Shown: in pieces, positions 35,926-43,940 of the stretch | Position numbering within the stretch: the stretch's first letter is position 1 | Layout of the letters: the number at the start of each line of letters is the position of its first letter | Assembly: GCA_046290495.1 (NCBI GenBank) | Contig: JBKAGT010000005.1 | Coordinates: forward strand, 1,302,001-1,366,000 | DNA length: 64,000 bases | Reading direction: 5' to 3' | Origin: PGYR01 sp046290495 | GTDB taxonomy: Bacteria; Bacteroidota; Ignavibacteria; Kapaibacteriales; UBA2268 | Program-made: the position numbers and the translations under genes | Notes under the pieces: generated by a model | What the model was told of the DNA's origin: nothing | What the model saw: the letters and a program-made list of their open reading frames with translations, nothing else | Database searches by the model: none

Positions 35926-36429
35926 TTATACTTTTGATTTATTGATTAAATCTTTTACATTTTCTAGTTCAGGTTCAATTAAATTCCCCAATCTGTCAAC
36001 TAAAAGGAATTCCCGTTCTTTAGCTAACTCAACCATTTCAAATAGGAATTTCAAATTTGTTTGTCTCAAATCTGCACGAAAAGTAAATTCCTTTATTAAG
36101 TTCTTTTCAGGGTTGATTAAAATCCAACAGTCGTTATCAACAAATTGTGTTTCTTTTTTCCAATTGAAGCATTCTTTATTATTCCCCCAATTTGCTCTAT
36201 CCAATTTTTTATCAATATAATAGATGATTTCTTCTGAATTAATTTTTGCTATTTCCCAACATATGTGTTGAATAAATTCAAAGTAGTCAAATTCATCCTC
36301 AATTTCTTTACTTAGAAATTGCTCAGTGCTTTTTTGAAAATCAATTTTCAATCTATTCGGTATTTTCCCGAAGTGTTCCAAAACCCCTTTTCTAGGAAGT
36401 GCTGCTAAATAGAATTGGTAAATTGCCAT
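35926..36429 (-). CDS. Unrecognised soluble protein, immunity-like
   Basis: 167 residues, soluble and acidic, beginning MAIYQFYLAALPRKG. It has several tryptophans (ICWEIAKINSE, RANWGNNKECFNWKKE) and a final segment LLVDRLGNLIEP. No family I can name. Size, composition and the neighbourhood of decayed genes recall polymorphic-toxin immunity proteins, which is inference only. It is followed by the SRAP gene after 2 nt. Confidence 0.6.
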   Translation of the reverse strand: MAIYQFYLAALPRKGVLEHFGKIPNRLKIDFQKSTEQFLSKEIEDEFDYFEFIQHICWEIAKINSEEIIYYIDKKLDRANWGNNKECFNWKKETQFVDNDCWILINPEKNLIKEFTFRADLRQTNLKFLFEMVELAKEREFLLVDRLGNLIEPELENVKDLINKSKV

Positions 36430-36554
36430 TGGTTGTTTTTTTTTTATTTTTGAAGAGTAACTTTAAGATACATAATGTATCAAGCTTCAAAGTTTATTTT
36501 AATTTAATAAAAAATTAAAAATACTAACATCTTAAATCAATAATTTTAGCCCCC

Positions 36555-36653
36555 CTATCCAAACAAAGGACTAGCCGAGTTTAAAGCGAAGCCAAAATTG
36601 CCATCACCAACAAGGCCGATACCCCAGCGGAGACCAAATTCGAGTGAGATTGA
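36555..36653 (-). pseudogene. Remnant: last 33 codons of a second DUF5686 outer-membrane protein
   Basis: Translation on the minus strand gives LEFGLRWGIG, VGDGNFGFALNSASPLFG and a TAG stop. This closely matches the final residues of the full DUF5686 protein at 37286 (LEFGLRWGIG, VGDGNFGFSLNLSSPLFE). DNA similarity is also obvious. The rest of the copy is absent; the 168-residue gene at 36729 occupies the space between remnant and full gene. Confidence 0.8.
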
Positions 36654-36728
36654 CTTTGTTTTGCATTACGGACAAAAATACTTAAAAGAATAAAAGGTCA
36701 TGTTTTTAAAATTAAACTCAACATGAAT

Positions 36729-37235
36729 TTATTCATTTATTCTTTCAATAACTTCCTGTGCAATTCTTTTGAGAGATGTTCGAAATATTTCAATATCATA
36801 TCCTGTGGCAACAATTTCCAAAATTTCATCCTTAAATGTCAATAAGTAGTGATTCTGATTTTCCCATTTCGATTCGTCAAAATATGGGTGAACCTTGTTA
36901 ATTTGTTTTAATTCCTCAATCCATTTTGAGTTTTGAATGATTTGTGCCCTCTCTATTCCTTGCTCGTAATTTGGAAGACCACTAAAAACTTCATCATTTG
37001 CAATCCCAAATTTAAATGACTTTCCTTCAAAACTTATTAATGCAAAATATTCTTCATAACCGTCATGTTCCAAGGTCTGAAAGTCTGTAATTATTCCCAC
37101 GTCTGAATTTGCAACCACATAAGTCAAGTAGGTTTTAGAATGCCCATTGTAAACTTTGGGCATAGGTGCTCCACCGTCCCATTTAGGGACCCAATCAATA
37201 CTAAGAATTTTTTCCGATTTCAGATTCATTTTCAT
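36729..37235 (-). CDS. Unrecognised soluble protein between DUF5686 gene and its remnant
   Basis: 168 residues from ATG 37235 (a second ATG lies two codons in). Soluble, with PKWDGGAPMPKVYNGHSKTY near the N-terminus and an amphipathic C-terminal helix ending ERINE. No signal peptide and no family recognised. It is positioned exactly between the complete DUF5686 gene and the duplicated 3' end of that gene, so it was probably inserted there. AT-rich like the other cargo genes; an immunity-type role is a guess. Confidence 0.6.
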   Translation of the reverse strand: MKMNLKSEKILSIDWVPKWDGGAPMPKVYNGHSKTYLTYVVANSDVGIITDFQTLEHDGYEEYFALISFEGKSFKFGIANDEVFSGLPNYEQGIERAQIIQNSKWIEELKQINKVHPYFDESKWENQNHYLLTFKDEILEIVATGYDIEIFRTSLKRIAQEVIERINE

Positions 37236-37285
37236 TATGTATTACCAGAATAACAACTTAAAGATTTTATTTGTATTTACCCACC

Positions 37286-39628
37286 CTACTCAAACAAAGG
37301 ACTAGATAAGTTCAGAGAAAAGCCAAAATTGCCATCGCCAACTGGACCAATACCCCAGCGGAGACCAAATTCTAATGTGAATAGTGGGCTGATGAATGTA
37401 GGAATTTTCGTAACGTTCAGTCCGGCTTCTTGGTAGAATTTGTCTGATGTGTGGCTATATGGTGTGTTCTCATCAGCTCCGAAATACCCAGCTGAGTAAG
37501 CTAGCTCTAAGCCAATGCCTCTTGCTTTGTGTTTTGGCAATCCTAGTGCTCTCCACCATACATCGGTTATGTCCCACTTTGTGTGCAGTTCTAATTGCTC
37601 AGCGCCGCCATATCGGAAGTAATCGGGTGACAAGAACCTATCATCTAACTTGAATAATACAACCGATGTGTTCATTCTGTATTGGTTATGAGTAGGAGCA
37701 TTCTCTGAAACGCCTGCAATAGCCGTGATAGATATGCTTGATGGTTCGAACCCAGTGCTAAATAGTGGTATCTGCAATTTCAGATTCCCAGACACTAAGT
37801 TGTAGTCCTGGTCATTTGCCTCCGATTGCCCCAACGTTCCATTTGCACCAACCTCATAACCGAGCTCATCACTATCTGCATTGTTCTTATAGCCTAGGCT
37901 GATACTTGCTTGGTTGTATTTGCCGTCTGCGACCATTGGGTTGTCTCGCCATCTGCCATACCCTAGTGCCTTAGGGCGTAGGTTCTCCATTGTGGTTATG
38001 TTCTCTGTTTCTATCTCCGCCCCTGCAGTGAAGTTACCCAATGAGTAATTGATATCGAATGCAAATCTCTCCGCCAAATACCAATCGTGGTAATCTTCGC
38101 GGAATAGTGATGTGAGTGAAGATAAAAATATGTCATCAGTAATGTTATTTGACAATGGCATAGTCGTGTATTCGTAAGTTAGCTCTGTGGATAGGTTTCT
38201 AAGGAATCGAGATTCGATAACAATACCACGATAAATATTCTCAGAGCTGAAGTTATAACTTAGAAAAACACTCGGACTGAAGTACTGGCTAATACCCCTG
38301 AATGAACCCATAACTCCTAGCTGATAGCCATCAACTCTATTGAGTCCAAGATAAGGAACATAATCATAGCCAAATGAAGAACTAACGCTGTCTAACTTAG
38401 CAAATTCTTCAGCAAGCGAGTCGGTTTTAGCATACACTGCTACCTCTTCATCTGTGGTTTGTATGAGTGAGTTGTTAGTCCAAAACTCAGCAACTGAGCT
38501 GTCGGCATCATCTTTTGCTACGACAAATACATCTGATTGCTTGTAGATAGAATCAGGTAGCGGCTGATTTATCTCCACCGACTCTACAACTGACATAGCA
38601 GAAGCTTCTGCAGTTATATCAAGCAGACCACTCACTAACTCTATGTTGAGTTTTCCACGTGTGTTGAGCAATGTAGGGTACCAATACAGCGAGTCAACTT
38701 TCTCGAACTTTTCTTCGAATTCTAAGTTAGAAATAAACTGAATCAGATCATCATCTGTTGGCTTAGCTTTTATATAGACTAACTCATAAGTGTCTTCTAG
38801 CAAGTGCAGAGAGCCAACAAAGCCAGGGAAAACTGAGCTTATGGATTGGAAATCTATTTTGTAAATAAAGGCTCCTTCGAATAGTTCCTTACCAACCAGT
38901 GTGTATTCGTATTCACTTAGCGCGTCTTCGCTTAGTGGACTGGTGAATCGGGTGTCATTTATTTGCAGCTCATCGGCATAGAAATTCACAAATGTAGAGA
39001 GGGATATCAAATTAAATTCGGGCTTAAAGTTAGCCGTAGCTCTTCGCTTCACTATTACGTCTTTGTAAACATCTTTCTCAAAATCTTTATAGCTTTCCGA
39101 ATAAGTCTCAGCAATTATATTCTCCCATAAGTCTCGTTCTAACTCCTTGTCTTCAGTGCCTGGAAGTGGGTTCTCTAACTCATAGAGCTCACCACCCATT
39201 TCCACCTTTGCTTTGGAGAAAAGTGTTTTCTTAACGGTTTTGATCTTGCTCTGGTTCTCTTCTTTGTTCTCTATCGCACGGCGTATCAGTTCCGTTATGG
39301 ATATGTCATCAGTTACCACAGCTTCCTGCATATTCACACTTTGGGGCATAAGCTGTATTGTGAAATAATCATCATCAGTTATGTTTATTACCTTGGATTC
39401 ATATCCAATGGAAGAAACTCTAATCTGTTTTACATTTTCAATCTGGGGCAGTTTGAAAACACCGTCGCGGTTTGCGTAAGTGCCTTTGCTCGTACCCATC
39501 ACCTGTACCGATGCAGAGACTATTGGCTCGCCAGTTTTTTCGTCAGTTACTTTTCCAGTTATGACCGAGGCAACAGCAGTAGTTGAAACATATATAGCAA
39601 TAATTAAAAGAAGTAGTATTTTTTTCAT
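37286..39628 (-). CDS. DUF5686/CarboxypepD_reg-like outer-membrane protein
   Basis: 780 residues. Signal peptide (ILLLLIIAIYVSTTAVA), then a carboxypeptidase-regulatory-like beta-sandwich at about residues 20-100 (ITGKVTDEKTGEPIVSASVQ; GVFKLPQIENV). A DUF5686-type region follows, and a C-terminal half made of alternating beta-strands ends in an aromatic last strand (SLNLSSPLFE). This is a typical Bacteroidota/Ignavibacteria outer-membrane barrel with a plug-like N-terminal domain. It is often found near TonB systems, but the ligand is unknown. GC is higher than that of its small neighbours. Confidence 0.84.
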   Translation of the reverse strand: MKKILLLLIIAIYVSTTAVASVITGKVTDEKTGEPIVSASVQVMGTSKGTYANRDGVFKLPQIENVKQIRVSSIGYESKVINITDDDYFTIQLMPQSVNMQEAVVTDDISITELIRRAIENKEENQSKIKTVKKTLFSKAKVEMGGELYELENPLPGTEDKELERDLWENIIAETYSESYKDFEKDVYKDVIVKRRATANFKPEFNLISLSTFVNFYADELQINDTRFTSPLSEDALSEYEYTLVGKELFEGAFIYKIDFQSISSVFPGFVGSLHLLEDTYELVYIKAKPTDDDLIQFISNLEFEEKFEKVDSLYWYPTLLNTRGKLNIELVSGLLDITAEASAMSVVESVEINQPLPDSIYKQSDVFVVAKDDADSSVAEFWTNNSLIQTTDEEVAVYAKTDSLAEEFAKLDSVSSSFGYDYVPYLGLNRVDGYQLGVMGSFRGISQYFSPSVFLSYNFSSENIYRGIVIESRFLRNLSTELTYEYTTMPLSNNITDDIFLSSLTSLFREDYHDWYLAERFAFDINYSLGNFTAGAEIETENITTMENLRPKALGYGRWRDNPMVADGKYNQASISLGYKNNADSDELGYEVGANGTLGQSEANDQDYNLVSGNLKLQIPLFSTGFEPSSISITAIAGVSENAPTHNQYRMNTSVVLFKLDDRFLSPDYFRYGGAEQLELHTKWDITDVWWRALGLPKHKARGIGLELAYSAGYFGADENTPYSHTSDKFYQEAGLNVTKIPTFISPLFTLEFGLRWGIGPVGDGNFGFSLNLSSPLFE

Positions 39629-39743
39629 TTTCTATGTCTGTAATGATTGATTGCATAAAATAATAATTATCAGTGGGATATTATAATTTTTATTTTGAGT
39701 AGGTGGGTTGTATATTGGAGAGTGAAATTATAAATAAGTATAT

Positions 39744-40187
39744 ATGTTTATGTCAAGAATCTCAATATCAATTTGTTTTATTCTAGTTACTTTCACTGCT
39801 TTTGCAGAAGACACAACTGAAACAAGACACCCTATAGATATTAGGCTAGAAGAGTGCCTCTCAATAGATTCAAATTATACAACCTATGGTATGATGAGGT
39901 GTGAAGCAATTGCAAGAGATGAATGGGACAAAGAAATGAATAAGTATTATAATTTACTAATTACAGAATTATCTGAAGAAGACGTTGACAGATTAAGAGC
40001 TTCACAAAGGCAATGGCTAAAGTTTAGAGATAAAGAAGTTGATTTTTCTTCACAAATGTATTACGGCATGGAAGGGACCATGTGGATGGTTATTGCAGCA
40101 TCTAGTCATACTGAAATAATTAAAACTAGAGCACTAGAGCTAAAATCTTATTACGATATGCTAACTTATGATAGAGACTATAAATAA
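39744..40187 (+). CDS. DUF1311/LprI-family secreted protein
   Basis: 147 residues with a signal peptide ending near TFTAFAED. The mature region carries the DUF1311 pattern: a first Cys (EECLSIDSN), then MRCEAIARDEWDKEMNKYY and LRASQRQWLKFRDKEVDF. Some members inhibit lysozyme (LprI), so periplasmic protection is plausible but unproven. It stands alone, followed after 13 nt by a broken gene. Confidence 0.8.
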   Translation: MFMSRISISICFILVTFTAFAEDTTETRHPIDIRLEECLSIDSNYTTYGMMRCEAIARDEWDKEMNKYYNLLITELSEEDVDRLRASQRQWLKFRDKEVDFSSQMYYGMEGTMWMVIAASSHTEIIKTRALELKSYYDMLTYDRDYK

Positions 40188-40200
40188 AAAAGCATATTCT

Positions 40201-40461
40201 GTGATACTATTAAGTGAGAAACCAGACAATAAAATTTTTAGAAATCTGTACAGAAGATTGAAGTCGGAATATAATGCAGTTCCAATTGTAGAATTAGAAG
40301 ACTTTGATTGTAATTATTATGATTTTAAAATAGGAAACTGAGTGTTAACTCTTCATCTTCAAATATATACAGGAATAACTATATTTCCCAAAGAATTAGA
40401 CAACGCAACGCAGGAAGAAAACTTACTAACTGAAACTATCGGTATGAAATTAAAGTATTAA
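40201..40461 (+). pseudogene. Short accessory gene interrupted by in-frame TGA
   Basis: From a GTG at 40201 the frame reads ILLSEKPDNKIFRN, then IVELEDFDCNYYDFKIGN, hits TGA at 40339-40341, and continues in the same frame with VLTLHLQIYTGITIFPKELD to a TAA at 40459-40461. The flow across the TGA (IGN-stop-VLTLHL) suggests a lost Trp codon (TGG to TGA). No family I can name. The upstream part may also be truncated. Confidence 0.6.
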
Positions 40462-40497
40462 AGCGAAAAACAATTTGCTTAGGTTTCTCATAGGTTT

Positions 40498-40881
40498 ATG
40501 ACAACAACAGAAATAATAATAGCAATTACAATTCATTTAGTAATTCCATTGATTGGTTTTATAGCTTTTCTAAAAGTAAGAAAGAATATTAAGAAAGCTA
40601 ATATTGAAGACTCTCTGTCAACAAATCTGTTTCTTGTTTTTGCTACTTATGGGGGACTTTTACTAATTGTTCTTACAAATCTGTTTTGGAGGTGGTCAGC
40701 TATGGCTTCATTGGGAATGTTTTATCTTATACTTGTTGCTCCATTTATTATGGGTTTTATTGCATATAAGTATTATAAGCAAAAAGAAGTGTCAATATAT
40801 CATTTGAGGATTTACAAAGCTGGGTGTATGTACTTTGTTATATTACTTTCTGTTTTTGGGTTGCCATTTTTCTTTCAATAA
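40498..40881 (+). CDS. Small four-helix membrane protein
   Basis: 127 residues with four hydrophobic segments (ITIHLVIPLIGFIAFLKV; YGGLLLIVLTNLFW; SLGMFYLILVAPFIMGFIA; CMYFVILLSVFGLPFF). No catalytic motif and no recognised family. It could be an immunity protein against a membrane-active toxin, given the surroundings, but this is inference. Confidence 0.6.
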   Translation: MTTTEIIIAITIHLVIPLIGFIAFLKVRKNIKKANIEDSLSTNLFLVFATYGGLLLIVLTNLFWRWSAMASLGMFYLILVAPFIMGFIAYKYYKQKEVSIYHLRIYKAGCMYFVILLSVFGLPFFFQ

Positions 40882-40962
40882 AGTCTTCAACAGATTAATC
40901 CTATTTTGTGAAATTATTATTTTTTTTAAAACTGTGGGTTGTATTTTGAGTAAAATATTGAA

Positions 40963-41427
40963 ATGAAAATAGTAACCAAACATCATTTGGATAATGATGA
41001 AAAGCAAAGAGTTTTCGAGCTATGGAATAATGAATATCCTGAGCAATTAGTTTATAATTCAATTGAAGAATTCGAAGAATATCTAGGGAACTTAATTAAT
41101 CTGAACCATGTTCTATTAGTTGATAATCAAGGAAGAATAGTGGGTTGGTATTTTGATTTCATTCGTGAGGAGCAGAGGAATTTTGCAATAATATTAGATT
41201 CAGAATATCATGGAAAAGGATTTGGGACTAAGTTAATTGATTATGCAAAAGGAAATCACGAGGAGCTAAATGGCTGGGTAATAGACCACAGCGATTATAA
41301 GAAAAGAAGTGGTGATAACTATATTTCACCATTAGAATTCTACCTCAAAAATGGGTTCGAAGTAATAAGAAATGAGAAATTAGCAATGAGTAAAATCACT
41401 GCAATAAAGATAAAATGGAAGCGATAA
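40963..41427 (+). CDS. GNAT-family N-acetyltransferase
   Basis: 154 residues. The acetyl-CoA-binding motif A is visible as AIILDSEYHGKGFGTKLIDYA (the Q/RxxGxG/A pattern given as HGKGFG), preceded by the strand VLLVDNQGRIVGWYFD and followed by FYLKNGFEVIRNEK. The substrate is unknown. Its 3' end overlaps the next gene by 13 nt. Confidence 0.8.
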   Translation: MKIVTKHHLDNDEKQRVFELWNNEYPEQLVYNSIEEFEEYLGNLINLNHVLLVDNQGRIVGWYFDFIREEQRNFAIILDSEYHGKGFGTKLIDYAKGNHEELNGWVIDHSDYKKRSGDNYISPLEFYLKNGFEVIRNEKLAMSKITAIKIKWKR

Positions 41428-42050
41428 TATTAGATAATACACCAGTCTCTGGCGAATATCCCGAAGTTCATTTCGGGGACGACTTCTATGATGGAATTTG
41501 GGTCAAGTTCACGGATAGTAATTACAAAATGTGGATTGGGCATTTTCTCGGATCGGGCAAAAATGCGTCAGACAAGGTACTTGTGAATCATGATAAAAAA
41601 ACGGCATTTGTTCTTTCTGATAGTAGAGGGTATATAGTTGATATTAATACTCGTGAGTTGAAATATAAAACAGATGAAGAGCATTACATTCAAAGTTTGA
41701 TTCAAACTTCATCGCCTGATTATTTTATAACTACTACATATTCTAGTGTTTGTATTTTTGATGAAAACAAAATGATAAAAGAGCTGTTTCCAAATTTTCC
41801 TGAATTTGATGTTGAAGGAATGTATGTAAGTTCTCAAAAAGATAATTTTGTTATAGGTAGCTCTGAAACTTTTACAAATCGATTTCAAGAATATGTTAGT
41901 TTTATATTAGATTTGAATACTTTTGAGTTTTTTAGAGATCAAAAGATTATAGCAAAAAAATTAGGAAATAATGATGATAATGACAGCTCAAACCCTTATC
42001 AGAATAAGAAACCAGGTTTTCTTAAGCGATTGTTTGGTATAGATAATTGA
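41415..42050 (+). CDS. Unrecognised soluble beta-rich protein
   Basis: 211 residues, soluble, predicted mostly beta (EVHFGDDFYDGIWVKFTDS; VNHDKKTAFVLSDSRGYIVD; PDYFITTTYSSVCIFDEN), ending in a basic tail PGFLKRLFGIDN. A seven-bladed or partial propeller is possible. No family named. Coupled by 13-nt overlap to the GNAT gene. Confidence 0.6.
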   Translation: MEAIILDNTPVSGEYPEVHFGDDFYDGIWVKFTDSNYKMWIGHFLGSGKNASDKVLVNHDKKTAFVLSDSRGYIVDINTRELKYKTDEEHYIQSLIQTSSPDYFITTTYSSVCIFDENKMIKELFPNFPEFDVEGMYVSSQKDNFVIGSSETFTNRFQEYVSFILDLNTFEFFRDQKIIAKKLGNNDDNDSSNPYQNKKPGFLKRLFGIDN

Positions 42051-42162
42051 TAATATAGTTAATATTATATTCCCCCTTCCCCCCCACTTGCAAATCACAC
42101 AGATACTCCATATCTTAATGCGATAACAGTAAAGCGAAATCAACAAAACCCTACAAAGTAAA

Positions 42163-43194
42163 ATGCGAATAAACGGACACGGACATATACTCCCAGAGCC
42201 ATCACAGATACCTAAGTTCATGAAGGACAAAAAGCTCTTTTGGATAGATGAGGATAAGAAATTCATGAGGCAAGGCGATTGGTCAAGGCCAATAACCGAC
42301 CCGAGCTTTTTTCTGAAAGAGAAGCTGGAGTGGATGGAGCGACACAAAATCGACCATGGCGTTATGCTCAATCTGTCGCAGCTCTATTGCAATGGCTGGG
42401 AAAAGCAAGATTGTGCCGACGCTATTCGCTTCCAAAATGATTACAACGCCACCATTCAGAGCGAGTACCCGGACAAGTTCACCTGTGGTTTTGTAGTGCA
42501 GCCGCTCTACATGGATCAAGCATTGAAGGAGATAGACCGCTGCGTGAATGAACTGGGAATGAGATTGCTGTGCTTGCCGACTCACTTTCTGAATGCCGAG
42601 GGAGAGTGGCTATCGATAGCGGAAGCCGGCGTGGACCCGATATATGAACTCGCAAACGAATACGGTCTTGCAGTGCAAATCCACCCCTACGATGGTGAGA
42701 AAATGATTGCTCTGAAGAACCAGTACTGGCGATTCCATTTGGTGTGGATGATGGCGCAGTGTGCGGACACAATTCACGTGTTCACCCTCCGCGATATACC
42801 AAACCGCTACCCGAATATGCGCACGAGCTTCGCACACGGTGGTATGCTTGGTATAGCAAACTACGGCAGGCGAATACAGGGCTTCGACGGCCGCCCAGAC
42901 ATATTCGAAGGGCTGACTGACCCACGAAAGACTCTCGGCCATAAGAACCTATACTTTGACACTCTGGTCCACGATTCGTACACTCTGGAGCTACTAAAAA
43001 GACGAGTAGGCACTAGCCAAATAATCATGGCACTGGATGACCCATATCCACTCGGCGAGATGGAAGGCGTAGGTACATCATACCCAGGCAGAGTAGTGGA
43101 CTTCGCCGTAGAGACTGGCATCTTGACCGCACAAGAGGGCAAGGACATCTGGCACAAGAATGTGCTTGACTGGCTTGGTGTGGAGTTGGGGTAG
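42163..43194 (+). CDS. Amidohydrolase-family protein related to ACMSD-type decarboxylases
   Basis: 343 residues of the amidohydrolase superfamily (PF04909 branch, which includes aminocarboxymuconate-semialdehyde decarboxylase). The N-terminal metal HxH is in INGHGHILP (His6, His8). Later ligands are His in AVQIHPYDGEKM, His in TSFAHGGMLG and Asp in IIMALDDPYPLG. The IHVFTLRDIPNRYPN region also fits. It probably decarboxylates or hydrolyses a ring-cleavage product. GC is near 48%, well above the flanking unknown genes. No kynurenine-pathway partners are nearby. Confidence 0.83.
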   Translation: MRINGHGHILPEPSQIPKFMKDKKLFWIDEDKKFMRQGDWSRPITDPSFFLKEKLEWMERHKIDHGVMLNLSQLYCNGWEKQDCADAIRFQNDYNATIQSEYPDKFTCGFVVQPLYMDQALKEIDRCVNELGMRLLCLPTHFLNAEGEWLSIAEAGVDPIYELANEYGLAVQIHPYDGEKMIALKNQYWRFHLVWMMAQCADTIHVFTLRDIPNRYPNMRTSFAHGGMLGIANYGRRIQGFDGRPDIFEGLTDPRKTLGHKNLYFDTLVHDSYTLELLKRRVGTSQIIMALDDPYPLGEMEGVGTSYPGRVVDFAVETGILTAQEGKDIWHKNVLDWLGVELG

Positions 43195-43224
43195 GAAGCG
43201 AGTATAAATATAGATAAAAAAACT

Positions 43225-43869
43225 ATGAATAATGTCAATAGAAAATGGAAAGAAATAGAATGGATATTTAGACCTGATGGATCACTAAGAGATATTTATA
43301 TCCAGGACACAACGATTGACGATTGGAATAATCTTCTAGACCTCCTAAATGATATGTATAGTGTAGTATTCTATTCTGAAAACTCTCCAAATGGCATTCA
43401 AAAGATTGATAAAAAATGGGTGATTGAAAATTTTAAAAATAATTCTGGATTAAGGAATTACTTAAAAATTTCAATTGAAAACATAAATATAAATTGTCAT
43501 TTCTTTTTAGTTGATGAAATTGAATTTGATCTTGATCCGAATGAAATAAATTCAATTGATGATTATTATCTTCTTGAAAGCTTTATGAAAGAGATTAGTA
43601 AATTACTAGAAAAACAAATTACTCTGACAGAAGAGGATGAACCAGAATTTCCATTGCTAAAAATTGACTCAGTAAACGATGTAAATTTAGTCATGAGTTT
43701 CGATGAGGTTATAAGATTAAGAAATAATTCAGAATCACTATTTTCAAGTATTTTGAAATATAAAACAATGTTAGAAATTAAATTAATGCCGAACAAGTTT
43801 AGAGATAAGTTGTTAAAGAATGCGGCTAAACCACACAGGCCTACAAAGAAAGGTGATAATATCTGGTAA
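43225..43869 (+). CDS. Unrecognised immunity-like protein
   Basis: 214 residues, soluble, acidic and very AT-rich. It opens with KEIEWIFRPDGSLRDIYIQD, then TIDDWNNLLDLLN, and ends in a basic tail (KPHRPTKKGDNIW). It resembles, in style only, small immunity proteins of polymorphic toxins. It sits 30 nt after the GC-richer amidohydrolase gene, and the sharp change in composition suggests separate origins. Confidence 0.58.
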   Translation: MNNVNRKWKEIEWIFRPDGSLRDIYIQDTTIDDWNNLLDLLNDMYSVVFYSENSPNGIQKIDKKWVIENFKNNSGLRNYLKISIENININCHFFLVDEIEFDLDPNEINSIDDYYLLESFMKEISKLLEKQITLTEEDEPEFPLLKIDSVNDVNLVMSFDEVIRLRNNSESLFSSILKYKTMLEIKLMPNKFRDKLLKNAAKPHRPTKKGDNIW

Positions 43870-43940
43870 ATTATCAGAATAATATTATTTCAATTTAGTG
43901 CGCACCAAAACGGCACGCACCAATGACTATCTAAATACCC

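Noticed and set aside
42283..43238. Several minus-strand open frames across the amidohydrolase gene
   Set aside because: GC-rich gene shadows; no motifs, and the plus-strand frame has clear metal ligands.
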